A stretch of 64,000 nucleotides of DNA from Rutidosis leptorrhynchoides (taxonomy: Eukaryota; Streptophyta; Magnoliopsida; Asterales; Asteraceae): NCBI RefSeq assembly GCF_046630445.1, contig NC_092338.1:338481001-338545000 (forward strand). The letters run 5' to 3'. Position 1 is the first letter of the stretch; each line of letters opens with the position of its first letter. Shown in pieces: positions 1-10,393 of the stretch. The notes beneath the pieces were generated by a model. It was not told the origin of the DNA and did not search any database. It saw nothing but the letters and a program-made list of their open reading frames with translations. The position numbers were made by a program, and so were the translations under genes.

Positions 1-439
1 CATATATGAAAATGTTTACAAAGTTCATAAGCATTTAACTCAAATAACATGTTAAAATAACCACTACTAGCAATTAAACAAGTTTCAAATGGCATTTACA
101 TCAATTTAATCAAGTTCATGAATTTTAGACTTAAAAAGTCTACTTTAATTCTCAAAAATCATGTTTAGAATCAAAGTTTGGATCATTTAGCTACCTAAAG
201 ATGTTACACTACTTAATTTAGCAATAATTCATGACAAAAATCAGCCATAACCTGTTTATATCAAAAAGTCCCAAATTGCTCAAGAACACAAACCCTAAAT
301 TTCTAAAATTTTTGAAGTTTAAGGCTTCAAATCATGTTAAATAGCATCAATCTAGGTTATACATGCATAATATACTAATAATTTAACTCTAATTACACTA
401 GAAATTAACAAAATTAAATTAGGTAAAAATTAGCTCAAG

Positions 440-716
440 AACACTAAAACTGAAAATTTAAAGAGTTTAAGGGTGAAATCTTTACCTTCTTGCCTCCCCA
501 TCTGAAGAAAGACATGATTAGAGCTAATTGTAGAACGAAATTTGGTTGAATTTGATGAAAAATTGATGATTTTAGAGGGTGTTTTGCTGTGTTTTTCGTG
601 TATGTGTGTGTAGTTGTGTGAGTACAGAACAGCTCGACTGACTTTATGATCCTGGCCAGAATTTTGCCTCCATGCGACCGCATGGATTTGAAGAGGAAAC
701 CCTATGCGATCGAATG
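440..716 (-). promoter_or_regulatory. LTR-like promoter with paired palindromes, TATA and short spliced-type leader
   Basis: Read on the minus strand, two palindromes (703-716 imperfect, 671-685 CATGCGACCGCATGG) precede a TATA-like TCATAAA at 643-649. An A/C-rich leader (about 515-615) and an ATG at 514 follow. That ATG opens ten codons (MSFFRWGGKK) that end at a good splice donor, AAG|GTAAAG, at 486/485. The arrangement matches the U3 promoters of the LTRs near 36634 and 49550, so I read this as an LTR of a minus-strand element whose other end lies left of the window. A host-gene first exon is the alternative. No LTR boundary was found. Confidence 0.4.
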
Positions 717-1620
717 AGGTCTGATCTTTTTTTTTATATATAAAAACCTTTAACTAATAAAACATAAATTAATAAATTTTAGAAATTTGTTTCTTTTTAA
801 GAATGAGGGCATTTCGGATCGTTGTCCTAGTCCGTCTCTCAACAAAGTTTTAAAATTTGTTACTTTTTAAGCGTCGTTTTAAAAGCAAAGATTTTTGGGT
901 TTTTTAATGTTTTTGGCATACTTTAATTCAATAAGATTAAAAATAATGATAATAAAAGTTCTCATCCCGCCCTCGGGTAAAGCAATTTCGGTTCAACGAC
1001 CTAGTTTTCAACTCACGACGAATTTTAAATATCAAATTTTTAACTTAATGAAATAAAGTAAAATGTTTTTTGTTTTTAAATTTACACCAATCTTAAATGC
1101 ATAAAATAAAAAATTCATATAAATATCATTAACATTTTTATACATTAATTTTACAAACTTATATTAAAAATATTAATTTTTAAAATATTTAAAAACTTAA
1201 ATATATTGATTTTAAAAATTTACATTAATAATTTGATATTTATATATTAATTTTAAAAACAAGGTAAAAATTAAAATTAAAAATCTTTTTGGTTTTTTTA
1301 TCCCACTTTAATCAATCAAATATTAACAAAAATATACGCCCCTCTTTTCGGTAAAGTAATTTCGGTTCCATAACCTAGTTTTACTCCTGACGAATTTTTG
1401 AAATATTTTGGATTGATTGATTAAAGATATTTATACCTTAAGAATAAACGGTAAATTTCGCAGTGATGTAATAAATTTTTGTATGATATCAATAATTTCG
1501 GTTTCGCATACCTAATTTTATTGAATACCAATTTAATACTTTATAGCGAACGATTCAGCGTTTATTATCAAAAGGTTAAAAGCAATTAAAATAAATAAAA
1601 ACTATACACACTTACCTGTG
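717..1620. other. AT-rich non-coding tract with a recurring short module
   Basis: No coding capacity. A module of the form TTTCGGTT..N..ACCTAGTTTT followed by a CGACGAATTTT-like stretch recurs near 985-1025, 1355-1400 and more weakly near 1492-1530. A related form (TTTCGGTATTAACACCTAG) lies at 51571-51589 in the 3' non-coding part of the second Athila-like element. This suggests the tract is the 3' untranslated part of the Athila-like element to its right. Its 3' LTR was not recognised. Confidence 0.4.
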
Positions 1621-1631
1621 AGATAGAATTC

Positions 1632-2048
1632 TCAGAGACCTGCTTTAGCCGACTCATAGGAGAGTCGTGTGATTTGGTTTTCTATAGCTACGTGAGCGTA
1701 ACCTCGATTCTTCAATATCTTTTCTTCTAAACATATGAACCGTCCTTCTCTACATAGAGTAACAATTTCGGTATTTGAATATGTTTGATTGTTTGAACAT
1801 TTACCTCCGTGTAACCATTTTCCGTATTTATGACATCTTTCAAGGTGTCGTGCTCTTCTTTTTGTTGCGGATTTTGATTTTCCTTTACCAAAATGTATCT
1901 TATGATGATCTTTTCTGAGTTCTTTCCTCACTTCGTCCATTTTTCCTCCTACGAATGATACAAGTTCACTTGAGAAGATGTTATTATTACGTTTAGTAAT
2001 CATAGCGTGTAGTAGTAGACCATGGTTCAGATCAAAGAAATTCTTCAT
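1632..2048 (-). CDS. Small basic ORF downstream of Athila-like pol, unknown function
   Basis: This open frame of 138 codons lies 3' of the integrase frame in the same orientation. I do not recognise it. It is rich in Lys and Arg in the middle (residues about 40-75, with KGKSKSATKRRAR) and holds a small Cys/His group (CHKYGKWLHGGKC) that might bind metal. No signal peptide or membrane helix is seen, so it does not look like the envelope-like ORF that some Athila elements carry here. It is intact although the neighbouring pol is full of stops. It could be chance, or a conserved accessory ORF. Confidence 0.35.
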   Translation of the reverse strand: MKNFFDLNHGLLLHAMITKRNNNIFSSELVSFVGGKMDEVRKELRKDHHKIHFGKGKSKSATKRRARHLERCHKYGKWLHGGKCSNNQTYSNTEIVTLCREGRFICLEEKILKNRGYAHVAIENQITRLSYESAKAGL

Positions 2049-2220
2049 CTCGTAAAACCTAAAAAAAATAAAAATTCAGAATGGAGGGAGAAGACTAGTT
2101 CTTTAGGGTCTGCTAGGGAAAGACTATTCGGATTCCATTCTCGAGAATTACATGAAAATAGAAAATCTAACTCTCACAGAAATACTTATTACCCTTAAAA
2201 AGACTTGATTCTCCTCACAC

Positions 2221-3404
2221 TTAGTTAGCTGTGGTGTTGAAATTGTGATTAACTTCATTGTCAACTTCCATTGGACCATGTATGTAATGTTTAACTCTAT
2301 GACCATTAACTTTAAATTCAATCCCATTTGAATTTATCAACTCTATTGTTCCATATGGGAAAACTCTTTTGACTATGAATGGTCCAGACCATCTTGATTT
2401 TAATTTTCCAGGAAATAGCTTGAATCGTGAATTGAAAAGAAGAACTCTGCCTCCTTCCTTAAATTCTTTTGAACTTTTGATTCTTTTATCATGCCATTTC
2501 TTCGTTTTTTCCTTATAGATTAATGAATTTTCATATGCTTCATGTCTTAATTCTTCTAATTCGTTTAGTTGACTTAATCGTAAACGTCCGGCTTCATGTA
2601 AATCAAGATTACATGTCTTCAAAGCCCAAAATGCTTTGTGCTCAATTTCTACTGGAAGATGACATGCTTTTCCATAAACGAGTTTAAAAGGTGTGGTTCC
2701 AATTGGAGTTTTGTAGGCTGTTCTAAAAGCCCAGAGTGCATCCTCCAATTTCATGGACCATTCCTTCGGATTTGATCCTACGGTTTTCTCTAGAATATGT
2801 TTTAATGTTCGGTTGGTATTTTCAACTTGTCCACTCGTTTGTGGATGATAAGCAGTGGAGTTTTATGAGTTACTCCATATCTTTTGAGAACTTTCTCAAG
2901 TTGATTATTACAAAAATGAGTACCCCGATCACTTATTAAAGCTTTCGGTGTTCCAAACCTTGCAAAAAGACATTTTAAGAAGTTTACTACAACTCGTGCA
3001 TCGTTAGTTGGGAGAGCTTGTGCTTCCGCCCATTTAGATACATAATCAATGGCAACAAGAATGTAGAGATTATTATGAGATTTTGGAAATGGACCCATAA
3101 AGTCAATACCCCAAGCGTCAAATACTTCACATACTTGAATGACATTTTGTGGCATTTCATCACGTTGACTTATTTTTTCGGCCCTTTGACAAGCATCACA
3201 GGATTTACAAAGAAGGTGTGCGTCTTTGAAAATTGTAGGCCAATAGAATCCAGCGTCGTAGACTTTTCTTGCTGTGAGTTGAGGCCCATAATGTCCTTCT
3301 GTTGGTCCTGTGTGACAATGGTTTAAGATTTAACTAGCTTCATCCTCGAATACACATCGGCGTATTATTCTATCGGGACAATTTTTAAACAAATGTGGAT
3401 CTTC
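2221..3404 (-). pseudogene. Athila-like integrase region, broken
   Basis: Integrase would insert the cDNA into the host chromosome. From high to low coordinates, the zinc-binding part (about 3380-3150) is crossed by a stop near 3330. The catalytic core (3155-2802) shows GIDFMGPF and SDRGTHF with the first two acidic residues. A frameshift near 2860 then throws the conserved Glu region out of frame, and the C-terminal part continues in another frame (2754-2221, starting [19 protein letters not shown]). The pieces are collinear with Athila-type integrase. It cannot make an active enzyme. The host-derived tail ends in a Thr/Asn-rich stretch before the stop at 2221. Confidence 0.85.
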
Positions 3405-4757
3405 CTAGAAATAGTACTTAATATCACTAAAGACTTTCTTTCGTTTTTGGTACGACAACCCTTTTTCAAGGAATCCACATACTAAGTAGTTTGCATAGTC
3501 TGCAAACCATGGAATTTCACTATAATCTATCTTTAATAGATATTCATCAGGAAAGTTATCTTGTATGGCTGATTCATTTAGAACTTCTAATTCAGGATTT
3601 TCAAGACGAGAAAGATGATCAGCGGCGAGATTTTCTGCTCCCTTTTTGTCTCGGATTTCAATATCGAACTCTTGTAAGAGTAAGATCCAACGAATTAATC
3701 GTGGTTTAGCATCTTGTTTTGAAAATAGGTATCTAAGAGCAGAATGGTCGGTATAGACCACTGTTTTAGCTAGAACGAGATATGAACGAAATTTGTCAAA
3801 AACAAAGACAATAGCAAGGAGTTCTTTTTCAGTAGTTGTGTAGTTCGTTTTTGCTCCTTGTAACGTCTTACTAGTGTAATAAATAGGTTGAAATCGTTTT
3901 TCAATCTTTTGTCCTAAAACGGATCCCATTGCGGAATCACTTGCATCGCACATAAGTTCAAACGGTAGATTCCAATTTGGAGTTATCGTGATCGGTGCAT
4001 TAGTGAGTTTTTCTTTAAGAATATTAAAAGAATTGATGCATTCATCTGAAAAGATGAATGGAGCATCTTTTTCTAGGAGTTTATTCATAGGAGTGGCAAT
4101 TTTAGAAAAATCTTTTATGAAATGTCGGTAAAAACTGGCATGCCCTAGAAAAATCCTAACTCCTCTAACATTGGTGGGATGTGGAAGTTTAGTAATTACA
4201 TCTACTTTAGCTCTATCCACTTCAATTCCTTCCTTTGAAATTTTATGACCAATAATGATGCCTTCTTTAACCATGAAATGGTATTTCTCCCAATTAAGAA
4301 CTAGATTTGATTGCTCGCATCTAATAAGCATTCGTTCAAGATTAACTAGACATGTTTCAAAAGTATCACCGAAGACTGAAAATTCATCCATGAAAACTTC
4401 CATGCATTCTTCTATCATGTCGTGAAAAATCGCCATCATGCACCTTTGAAAGGTTGCAGGGGCGTTGCATAGTCCAAATGGCATGCGTTTGTAAGAAAAA
4501 GTACTATAAGGGCACGTGAACGTGGTTTTCTCTTGGTCCTCGGGTGCTATTGGAATTTGAAAGTATCCGGAGAAACCGTCAAGAAAACAATAGTAACTGT
4601 TTCCGGCTAACCTTTCCAACATTTGATCAATGAAAGGTAAGGGAAAGTGATCTTTTCTGGTGGCGTCATTTAATTTTCTATAATCAATACAAACACGCCA
4701 TCCTGTTACAGTCCTAGTAGGAATAAGTTCATTTTTCTCATTTGTGATGACAGTCAT
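3405..4757 (-). pseudogene. Athila-like reverse transcriptase and RNase H
   Basis: This 450-codon open stretch covers the RT fingers and palm (WRVCIDYRKLNDATRKDHFP near residue 20), the LPF.FCNAPATFQRCM-type segment (written here as MPFGLCNAPATFQRCM) and RNase H (CDASDSAMGSVLGQK, then YTDHSALRYL and ENLAADHLSRL). The sequence is of the Athila branch of Ty3/Gypsy. The catalytic box reads FMDEFS instead of the family FMDDFS, so one metal-binding Asp is changed to Glu, and the FLDG aspartate upstream is kept. A stop near 3405 ends the frame before the integrase and another near 4826 cuts it off from the start of RT. The copy is dead. Confidence 0.9.
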
Positions 4758-4823
4758 GCCACCCTTCTTAGGTACGCATTGAACTGTGCTTACCCATGGA
4801 CTATCAGAGATTGGATAAATTAA

Positions 4824-5588
4824 TCATGCATCAAGCAGTTTAATAATTTCTTTCTTAACAACATCTTGCATATTCGGATTTAGTCTTCGTTGGCATTGCA
4901 CATACGTTTTATGACCTTCTTCCATAAGGATTTTATATGTGCAATACGAAGGACTTATGCCTTTAATGTCATGAATTTTCCATGCAATAGCTGGTTTATG
5001 AGCTTTTAGCACAGAAATGAGTTGAGATTTTTCATTTTCCGTAAGAGAAGACGATATTATTACAGGTAATTCAGATTCACCATGTAAATAAGCATATTCC
5101 AAATGGTTTGGAAGTGGCTTTAACTCTAATGTCGGTGGTTCTTTTATCGATGATTTGTATCGATATTTGTCTTCCTCTTTTAGCATTTGAATTTCTTCTG
5201 CTGTTGGTTCATATTCATTAGCCATAAGTGTAGCTAACATTTCAGCTTCATCAATTGGTTCAGTTCCTTCTCCTAAAGAACATTCTCCTGTTCCTTGTAA
5301 TTCTAAAAATTCTTCTAACAATTCTGCATATGAATCTATTGTTTGAATATAATAACATGTATCATCTGCAGATTGCGATTGTTGCGTGGCTCTATCAACA
5401 GAAAAGGTAACACTCTCGTCCTCTATACTTAAGGTCAGTTTCTTACCGAACACGTCTATTATTGCTTTAGCCGTGTTTAAGAATGATTTTCCTAATATGA
5501 GAGGAACTCGAGAATCTTCTTCCATGTCCAGAATAACAAAATTTACTGGAAATACTAAAGTACCAACTTTAACTAGCATGTTCTCCAT
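4824..5588 (-). pseudogene. Athila-like protease C-terminal part and RT N-terminal linker
   Basis: The 254-codon frame begins inside the aspartic protease (VPLILGKSFLNTAKAIIDV is the typical Athila protease flank) and runs through an acidic linker to the start of RT (QRRLNPNMQDVVKKEIIKLLDA). A single stop at about 4826 separates it from the RT frame, which is otherwise contiguous. The starting Met is internal to the ancestral polyprotein and not a true start. Confidence 0.8.
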
Positions 5589-5700
5589 TATCCCTCTAGG
5601 ATATTTTACTGATCAATCTGCTAGTTGTATGCTTATTCGTGTTGGTTTCAATTCTCCAAGGTCTAGTTTAGCGTATAATGAATACGGCATTAAATTTATA

Positions 5701-6272
5701 CTAGCAACCTAAATCTGCCAATGCTTCTATTGAACTAAGACTACCCAGAAAACATGGAATTGTGAAACTTCCTGGATCTGAAAATTTTTCTGGTATCTTA
5801 TTCAACAGCACTGCAGAACAATTTGCATTCATAGTAACAGCCGAGAGTTCTTCCATTTTCTTTCTATTTGTGATTAGATCTTTCAGAAATTTAGCATATC
5901 TTGGCATTCCTGAAATTATATCAATGAAAGGAAGATTGACATTTATTTGTTTAAACATATCCAAGAATTTAGATTGCTCGGCTTCAAGTCTTTCTTTTCT
6001 CATTTTACTCGGGTAAGGAAGTGGTGGTTGATATGGTTTAACATAAGGTTTAGCCTTAACTGTGTTATCTTTATTAACCTTTTCAACTACCGGTTCTGTT
6101 TCCTTTTCTTCCTCAGGTTGTGGTGCCTGTGGAGTAGGAATAGAGTCATCAGAAATTTCAGGTATTTCAGGTGGTTTAAGTGTAATACCACTTCTCGTGA
6201 TAATGGCTTTAGCTGTTTCATTCTAGGGGTTAGCATTTGTATCGCTAGGTAGACTTCCCGGTTTTCTTTCAC
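5701..6272 (-). pseudogene. Athila-like gag/protease junction with frameshift at protease active site
   Basis: The frame 6003-5701 carries PFIDIISGMPRYAKFLKDLI and ends at ALADLGC followed by a stop. The family motif at this point is the protease active-site block of the D-L-G-A type. An extra T in the run GGTTGCT at about 5710 explains both the lost motif and the stop, and the expected downstream residues are readable in the next frame. 6272-6087 is a linker remnant in yet another frame. Confidence 0.75.
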
Positions 6273-6690
6273 CTATCAACCTTGCTAGGTTGCTTACTTC
6301 TTGTTCCAGATTTTGAATAGAAGCTTGTTGATTTCTAAATGCTTGAGCATTTTGTTCATTGGTTTGTTTCTGAGATGTGAAAAATTGAGTTTGAGATTCA
6401 ACTAGTTTCGACATCATATCTTCTAAATTTGGCTTTTTATCATCCGTTTGTGGTGGTTTATTTTGAAAAATAGGTCTTTGCTGATTGTAAGTATTATTGG
6501 ATACTTGTTGATTGCTAGGACCTTGTTGGTTGTTGTATGAAATATTTCGGTTATAATTCTGATTTTGATTGTAGATTGGTCTTGGCAGTTGATAATTATT
6601 CTGATAATTATTTCCAGGCCTTTGGTTTATGTATGAAACATTCTCTCTTTGTTCCATTGTTTGTTCAATACTGAGACAATCTTTTGTCAA
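6223..6690 (-). pseudogene. Athila-like Gag C-terminal, Gln/Asn-rich
   Basis: 155 codons rich in Asn and Gln (YNQNQNYNRNISYNNQQ) are followed by a coiled-coil-like segment (ASIQNLEQEVSNLARLIG), which is typical of the C-terminal half of Athila Gag. It ends at an in-frame TAG at 6223-6225. Between it and the capsid part (6691-6839) there are several stops and no frame. Confidence 0.75.
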
Positions 6691-6839
6691 ATGTGGTCCT
6701 CCACACTAGTCACAACTAATTCGTATTGAGTGAATATCTTTAGTCATCTTTTCCATTCGTCTCTCGACAGCATCTATCTCTGCAAAAATAGAATCAAAGT
6801 CATGGCTAGAATCGGCTCTAGCCGCTTTAGATGATCTAA

Positions 6840-7502
6840 CTATATCTTTTTTTGGTGCCACTCATGTGAGTGGGAAGCAGTGTTATCAATAATTTTGTAA
6901 GCCTCAGTTGCAGTTTTCTTCATAATGGTACCACCAGCTGCTATGTCGATGTCTTTGCGTGTAGTGATGTCGCATCCTTGGTAGAATATTTGTACTATTT
7001 GATAAGTGTCTAAACCATGTTGCAGACATCCTCTCAAAAACTTTCCAAATCTTGTCCACGCCTCATATAGAGTTTCATTTGGCTTTTGCGCAAACGTAAC
7101 TATTTCTCCTTGAAGTCTCACGGCTTTAGATGCTGGAAAGAATTGTTTAAGAAATTTTTCAACTAAGACATCCCATGCATCAATCGCCCCTTCAGGTAAC
7201 GATTCTAACCAATCTTTGGCTTCTCCCTTTAAAGTCCAGGGAAATAACATGAGATATATCTGTTCATCCTCAACTTCTCGGATTTTAAATAGAGTACAAA
7301 TCCTATTAAAGGTATGAAGATGTTCGTTTGGATCTTCCTTCGGCGCACCACTAAATTGGCATTGATTAGTTACCATATGTAGGATTTGTCCTTTGATTTC
7401 ATAATCTGGCGCATTAATGTCTGGTTGAGTAATTGCATGACCTTGGCCAGTGCGTTTAGCTCTCATTCGGTCTTTCATACTTAGAGGTTCCAGATTTTTC
7501 AT
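6840..7502 (-). pseudogene. Athila-like Gag capsid domain
   Basis: 220 codons contain the plant retrotransposon gag domain (LFPWTLKGEAKDWLESLP, then WDVLVEKFLKQFFPASKA and ETLYEAWTRFGKFLRGC). This is the structural protein of the virus-like particle. The frame stops at 6840 before the Gln/Asn-rich part. The upstream bases 7503-7600 are in the same frame and open, so the Met at 7502 is probably internal. Confidence 0.85.
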
Positions 7503-7600
7503 TATTGAATTTGTTGAATCTGAATCACTAAGGGATTCTGATTTAATGGTTTCTTCCTCGACAATCTCTGGATGAGTGATTTGTGGTTCAGGAGGAATGA

Positions 7601-7819
7601 TTAGTGGTTCAGGATCTCTGAATTGTCCCTGAATATCCTCCGGATTCTTAATTGTGAGGTCGGGTTCAAAAATGGATTATCGGAAATTTGAAATGGAGTA
7701 TTTGGTCGACTGGATGACGATTCTAAAGAAAAATCAACGGCGACAATATTGGCTAGATGTCTTGATCGAGTTACAGGTGGTGAATGTATAAAAGGTGGTG
7801 AACGTTTTGCTCGGTGCAT
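7601..7819 (-). pseudogene. Probable true Gag start of the Athila-like element
   Basis: The 72-codon frame starts MHRAKRSPPFIHSPPVTRSRH at 7819, right after the conserved leader block. In the sister element the large ORF also starts just after that block, at 53113. It is in a different frame from the capsid part, so a frameshift must lie around 7600-7680. The basic, Ser/Pro-rich N-terminus fits a Gag leader. Confidence 0.55.
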
Positions 7820-9094
7820 TCACTGAATATCCTATTAGTTATAAAAGATAAAAATTATATAAGTTATCAAATTAATAGACTTTTCTGATTTGGCCCATGT
7901 TTCGAATAGCCAATAGATGCAGCAGGTAGCCAGGACCCTTTAAATCGGAAGCCCACAACTCGCCACTAACAAATCCAACTATTACTACGAACCAGAAAAT
8001 TTTGGATGTCTATCTATTTAACCACTTAAAATAATTTTTCGTTTTGAAATTTTAGAGAAGAAATAGAAAATTCTATGTCCTAAAAACTAAAGCGTCGAGA
8101 AATAAGAAAGAAAAAGAGTGCGTCGAAAAATGTCGAAAAATAAAAGGTCGAAAAATAAGCGTCGAAAAATAATAAAAAGAACGTAGCGCGTCGAAACTTA
8201 AAAGTCTAAAAACTAAGAATTAAAAATTGCGTCTAAAAGTATTAAAGCTTAAAAGGAATACTATATCCAAAACGGCAATAACTTAAAAAGTACTAAAATC
8301 TTAAAACGGCGTCGCAAAATTCTAAAGCATCTAAATCTTAGTCTAAAGAAAAAGCACTTAAGGGATTTTACGGCAAAACCTAAAAATCTAGAAATAAAAA
8401 TAACTACGGCAAAATACTAAATTTAAACTAATTATAACGATAAATATATAAATTACGATTAAACGATTAAAATATACAATTTATAAAAAGATATAAAAAG
8501 TGATAAAATTACAATTTTATAAAAATATTATTTTTATATTACTATTTTAAAAAAGTATTAATTTTTATATATTAATGAAACTAAATAAAACTTAAAATAC
8601 AAATTAATTAAAAACTAAAACTAAATAATATAATAATTAACCCTAATTAGGGTTTAATAATAATAGTAATTAATAATAATAACCTACTGCGTAATTATGA
8701 TGAGGATTCAAACCTGTCCAGTCAACCCATGCGGTCGCATGGGTTTGCTGCCTTGTGCTCATGCGATCGCATGGCTTCGAATACAGGTTGAAAGTTTGGG
8801 CCGCTACAGTGTAGCCCGTTTACTTTTACTCTATTTTTTTTTCTGTTTTATATTTTCTATAAAAAAATATTTATATAAATAAAAACTTATATTTTAAAAA
8901 CTACCTATTAGTTTTTGTAACTAAAAGAAAATACAAACTTTTTAATTTTTTTAAAAAAAATGTAAAAATATATAGTAATATATATATTTATTTTTCTTTT
9001 TCTTGTTTTTATATTTTTGATATTTAAAACGTATTTTTACAAAAGTAAATTAAAAAATCTTTTTTTATAGCGTTTCGCTTTCGGCGTTGTTTGT
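7820..9094 (-). other. 5' untranslated leader of Athila-like element
   Basis: Non-coding. 7860-8010 is highly similar to 53205-53340 of the non-autonomous element and contains GCAGCAGGTAGCCAGGACCC on the plus strand. 8085-8230 is a minisatellite-like tract built on GTCGAAAAATAA, also present at 53430-53560. 8728-8742 and 8760-8774 are two CATGCG(G/A)TCGCATG palindromes, 32 bp apart. The rest is AT-rich. Confidence 0.6.
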
Positions 9095-9112
9095 TCCCCG
9101 GCAGCGGCTCCA
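9095..9112 (-). other. Primer binding site (tRNA-Asp type)
   Basis: On the minus strand the sequence TGGAGCCGCTGCCGGGGA lies 8 bp inside the LTR. It is one base away from the usual Athila tRNA-Asp-like site (TGGCGCCG...), which the sister element at 54450-54467 keeps. It fixes the minus orientation and the inner edge of the 5' LTR. Confidence 0.85.
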
Positions 9113-9120
9113 AAAATTCT

Positions 9121-9352
9121 TGATGTGTGCAGAGGTGTATACGAAATAATTATATTTTTATTGCGAAATATTATTAAATACGATACAATTTTACACAAGT
9201 TATTTATTTATTTATAGAGTGGATATACCTAAACCTTACTACAACACTTATAGGCAGTGTACCTAATCGTACAGTAGTGTAGTTTTTAGTAAGTCCGGTT
9301 CGTTCCACATGGAGCTAGCCAAGTTTAACGCTATTTTTTTTAAAACTATATT

Positions 9353-9438
<86 letters not shown>

Positions 9439-10393
9439 TAGTATTATTATTATTATAAAAAGGGAGTTTTTACCGTTTAATGACCGGTTTGTCGATTTTA
9501 TGTCTTAAGTCGCAGTTAAAACCTAATGTAAAATATTAAAAATAAATATAACTTAATTTAGAGCTTAAAGTAAATGACAATAATTAAAGTGCGATATAAA
9601 TAAAATTGCGATAATTAAAAAGTATGATAATTAAAAGTGCAATAAATAAAATGACAGTAAATAAAAGTGCGATAAAATATGAAATAAAGGAATTATGCTT
9701 ATTTAAACTTTCGTAATCATGATGTTCGACGTGTTGATTTTAATTTATTACCATGGGTTAATTGTCCTTTGTCCTGGATTATTCGATATGTCCATACGGT
9801 TTTGTCCATAATAGTCCATTGGTCATAATTATAAAGTACGAGAATCTTCGTCAAATTAATCTTATGTCCGAAGTCAAATATTCCAACTAATTGGGGATTC
9901 GAACTGTAACAAGGTCTTAATACTTTGTTTAATGAATACACCAGGTTATCGACTGCGTGTAATCTAAGGTTTTACTACTTTGTTAACAATTACACCAATT
10001 ACCCTTGAATGTAATCCACCCCTGTTTTAACAAGTCTATTGATTATTAATCCATCCCCGTGTCTGGTCAAATGAATAATTATTGGTATTTATAGATATCC
10101 CGCCCAAGGTACCCAGTCAAGCGTATGTGGTTATATATAAATACGTCAAATTATAAGTCTATATATTAAATTAATGAGGTATCATTTAGTTAATATAAAG
10201 CCCATTAATAGCCCATAGTCTAATTTCCACAAGTGTCGTTCTTTTATCCAAACCCCAATTATGGTCCAAAGCCCAATTACCCCGTCTTTAATATTTAGCC
10301 CAACATCACGATTACTTCGATTTAAATAAGAATAATAATAACTTAGCTACGAGACATTAATTTAAAAAGGTTGAACATAACTTCCAATGATTA
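9121..10393 (-). mobile_element. Athila-like element 1, 5' LTR, inner (3') part
   Basis: It starts TGATGTGTG immediately outside the primer site and aligns over its whole length with 48188-49325 of the second Athila-like LTR (shared blocks such as CCATGGGTTAATTGTCCTTTG and TTCCAACTAATTGGGGATTCG). It breaks at 10390-10393, where a Tekay-like LTR begins. The outer part of the same LTR resumes at 21591. About 250 bp that the sister LTR has between these points (about 49326-49575) are missing. Confidence 0.85.
9355..9436. repeat. (TA)n microsatellite
   Basis: A nearly perfect TA run of about 80 bp inside the Athila-like LTR. The sister LTR at 48420 has no such run, so it expanded after the two diverged. 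Confidence 0.95.

Noticed and set aside
8697-8882. 61-codon plus-strand frame in the Athila-like leader
   Set aside because: It spans the palindromes and an AT-rich tail, with no similarity to a known product and opposite to the element's direction.
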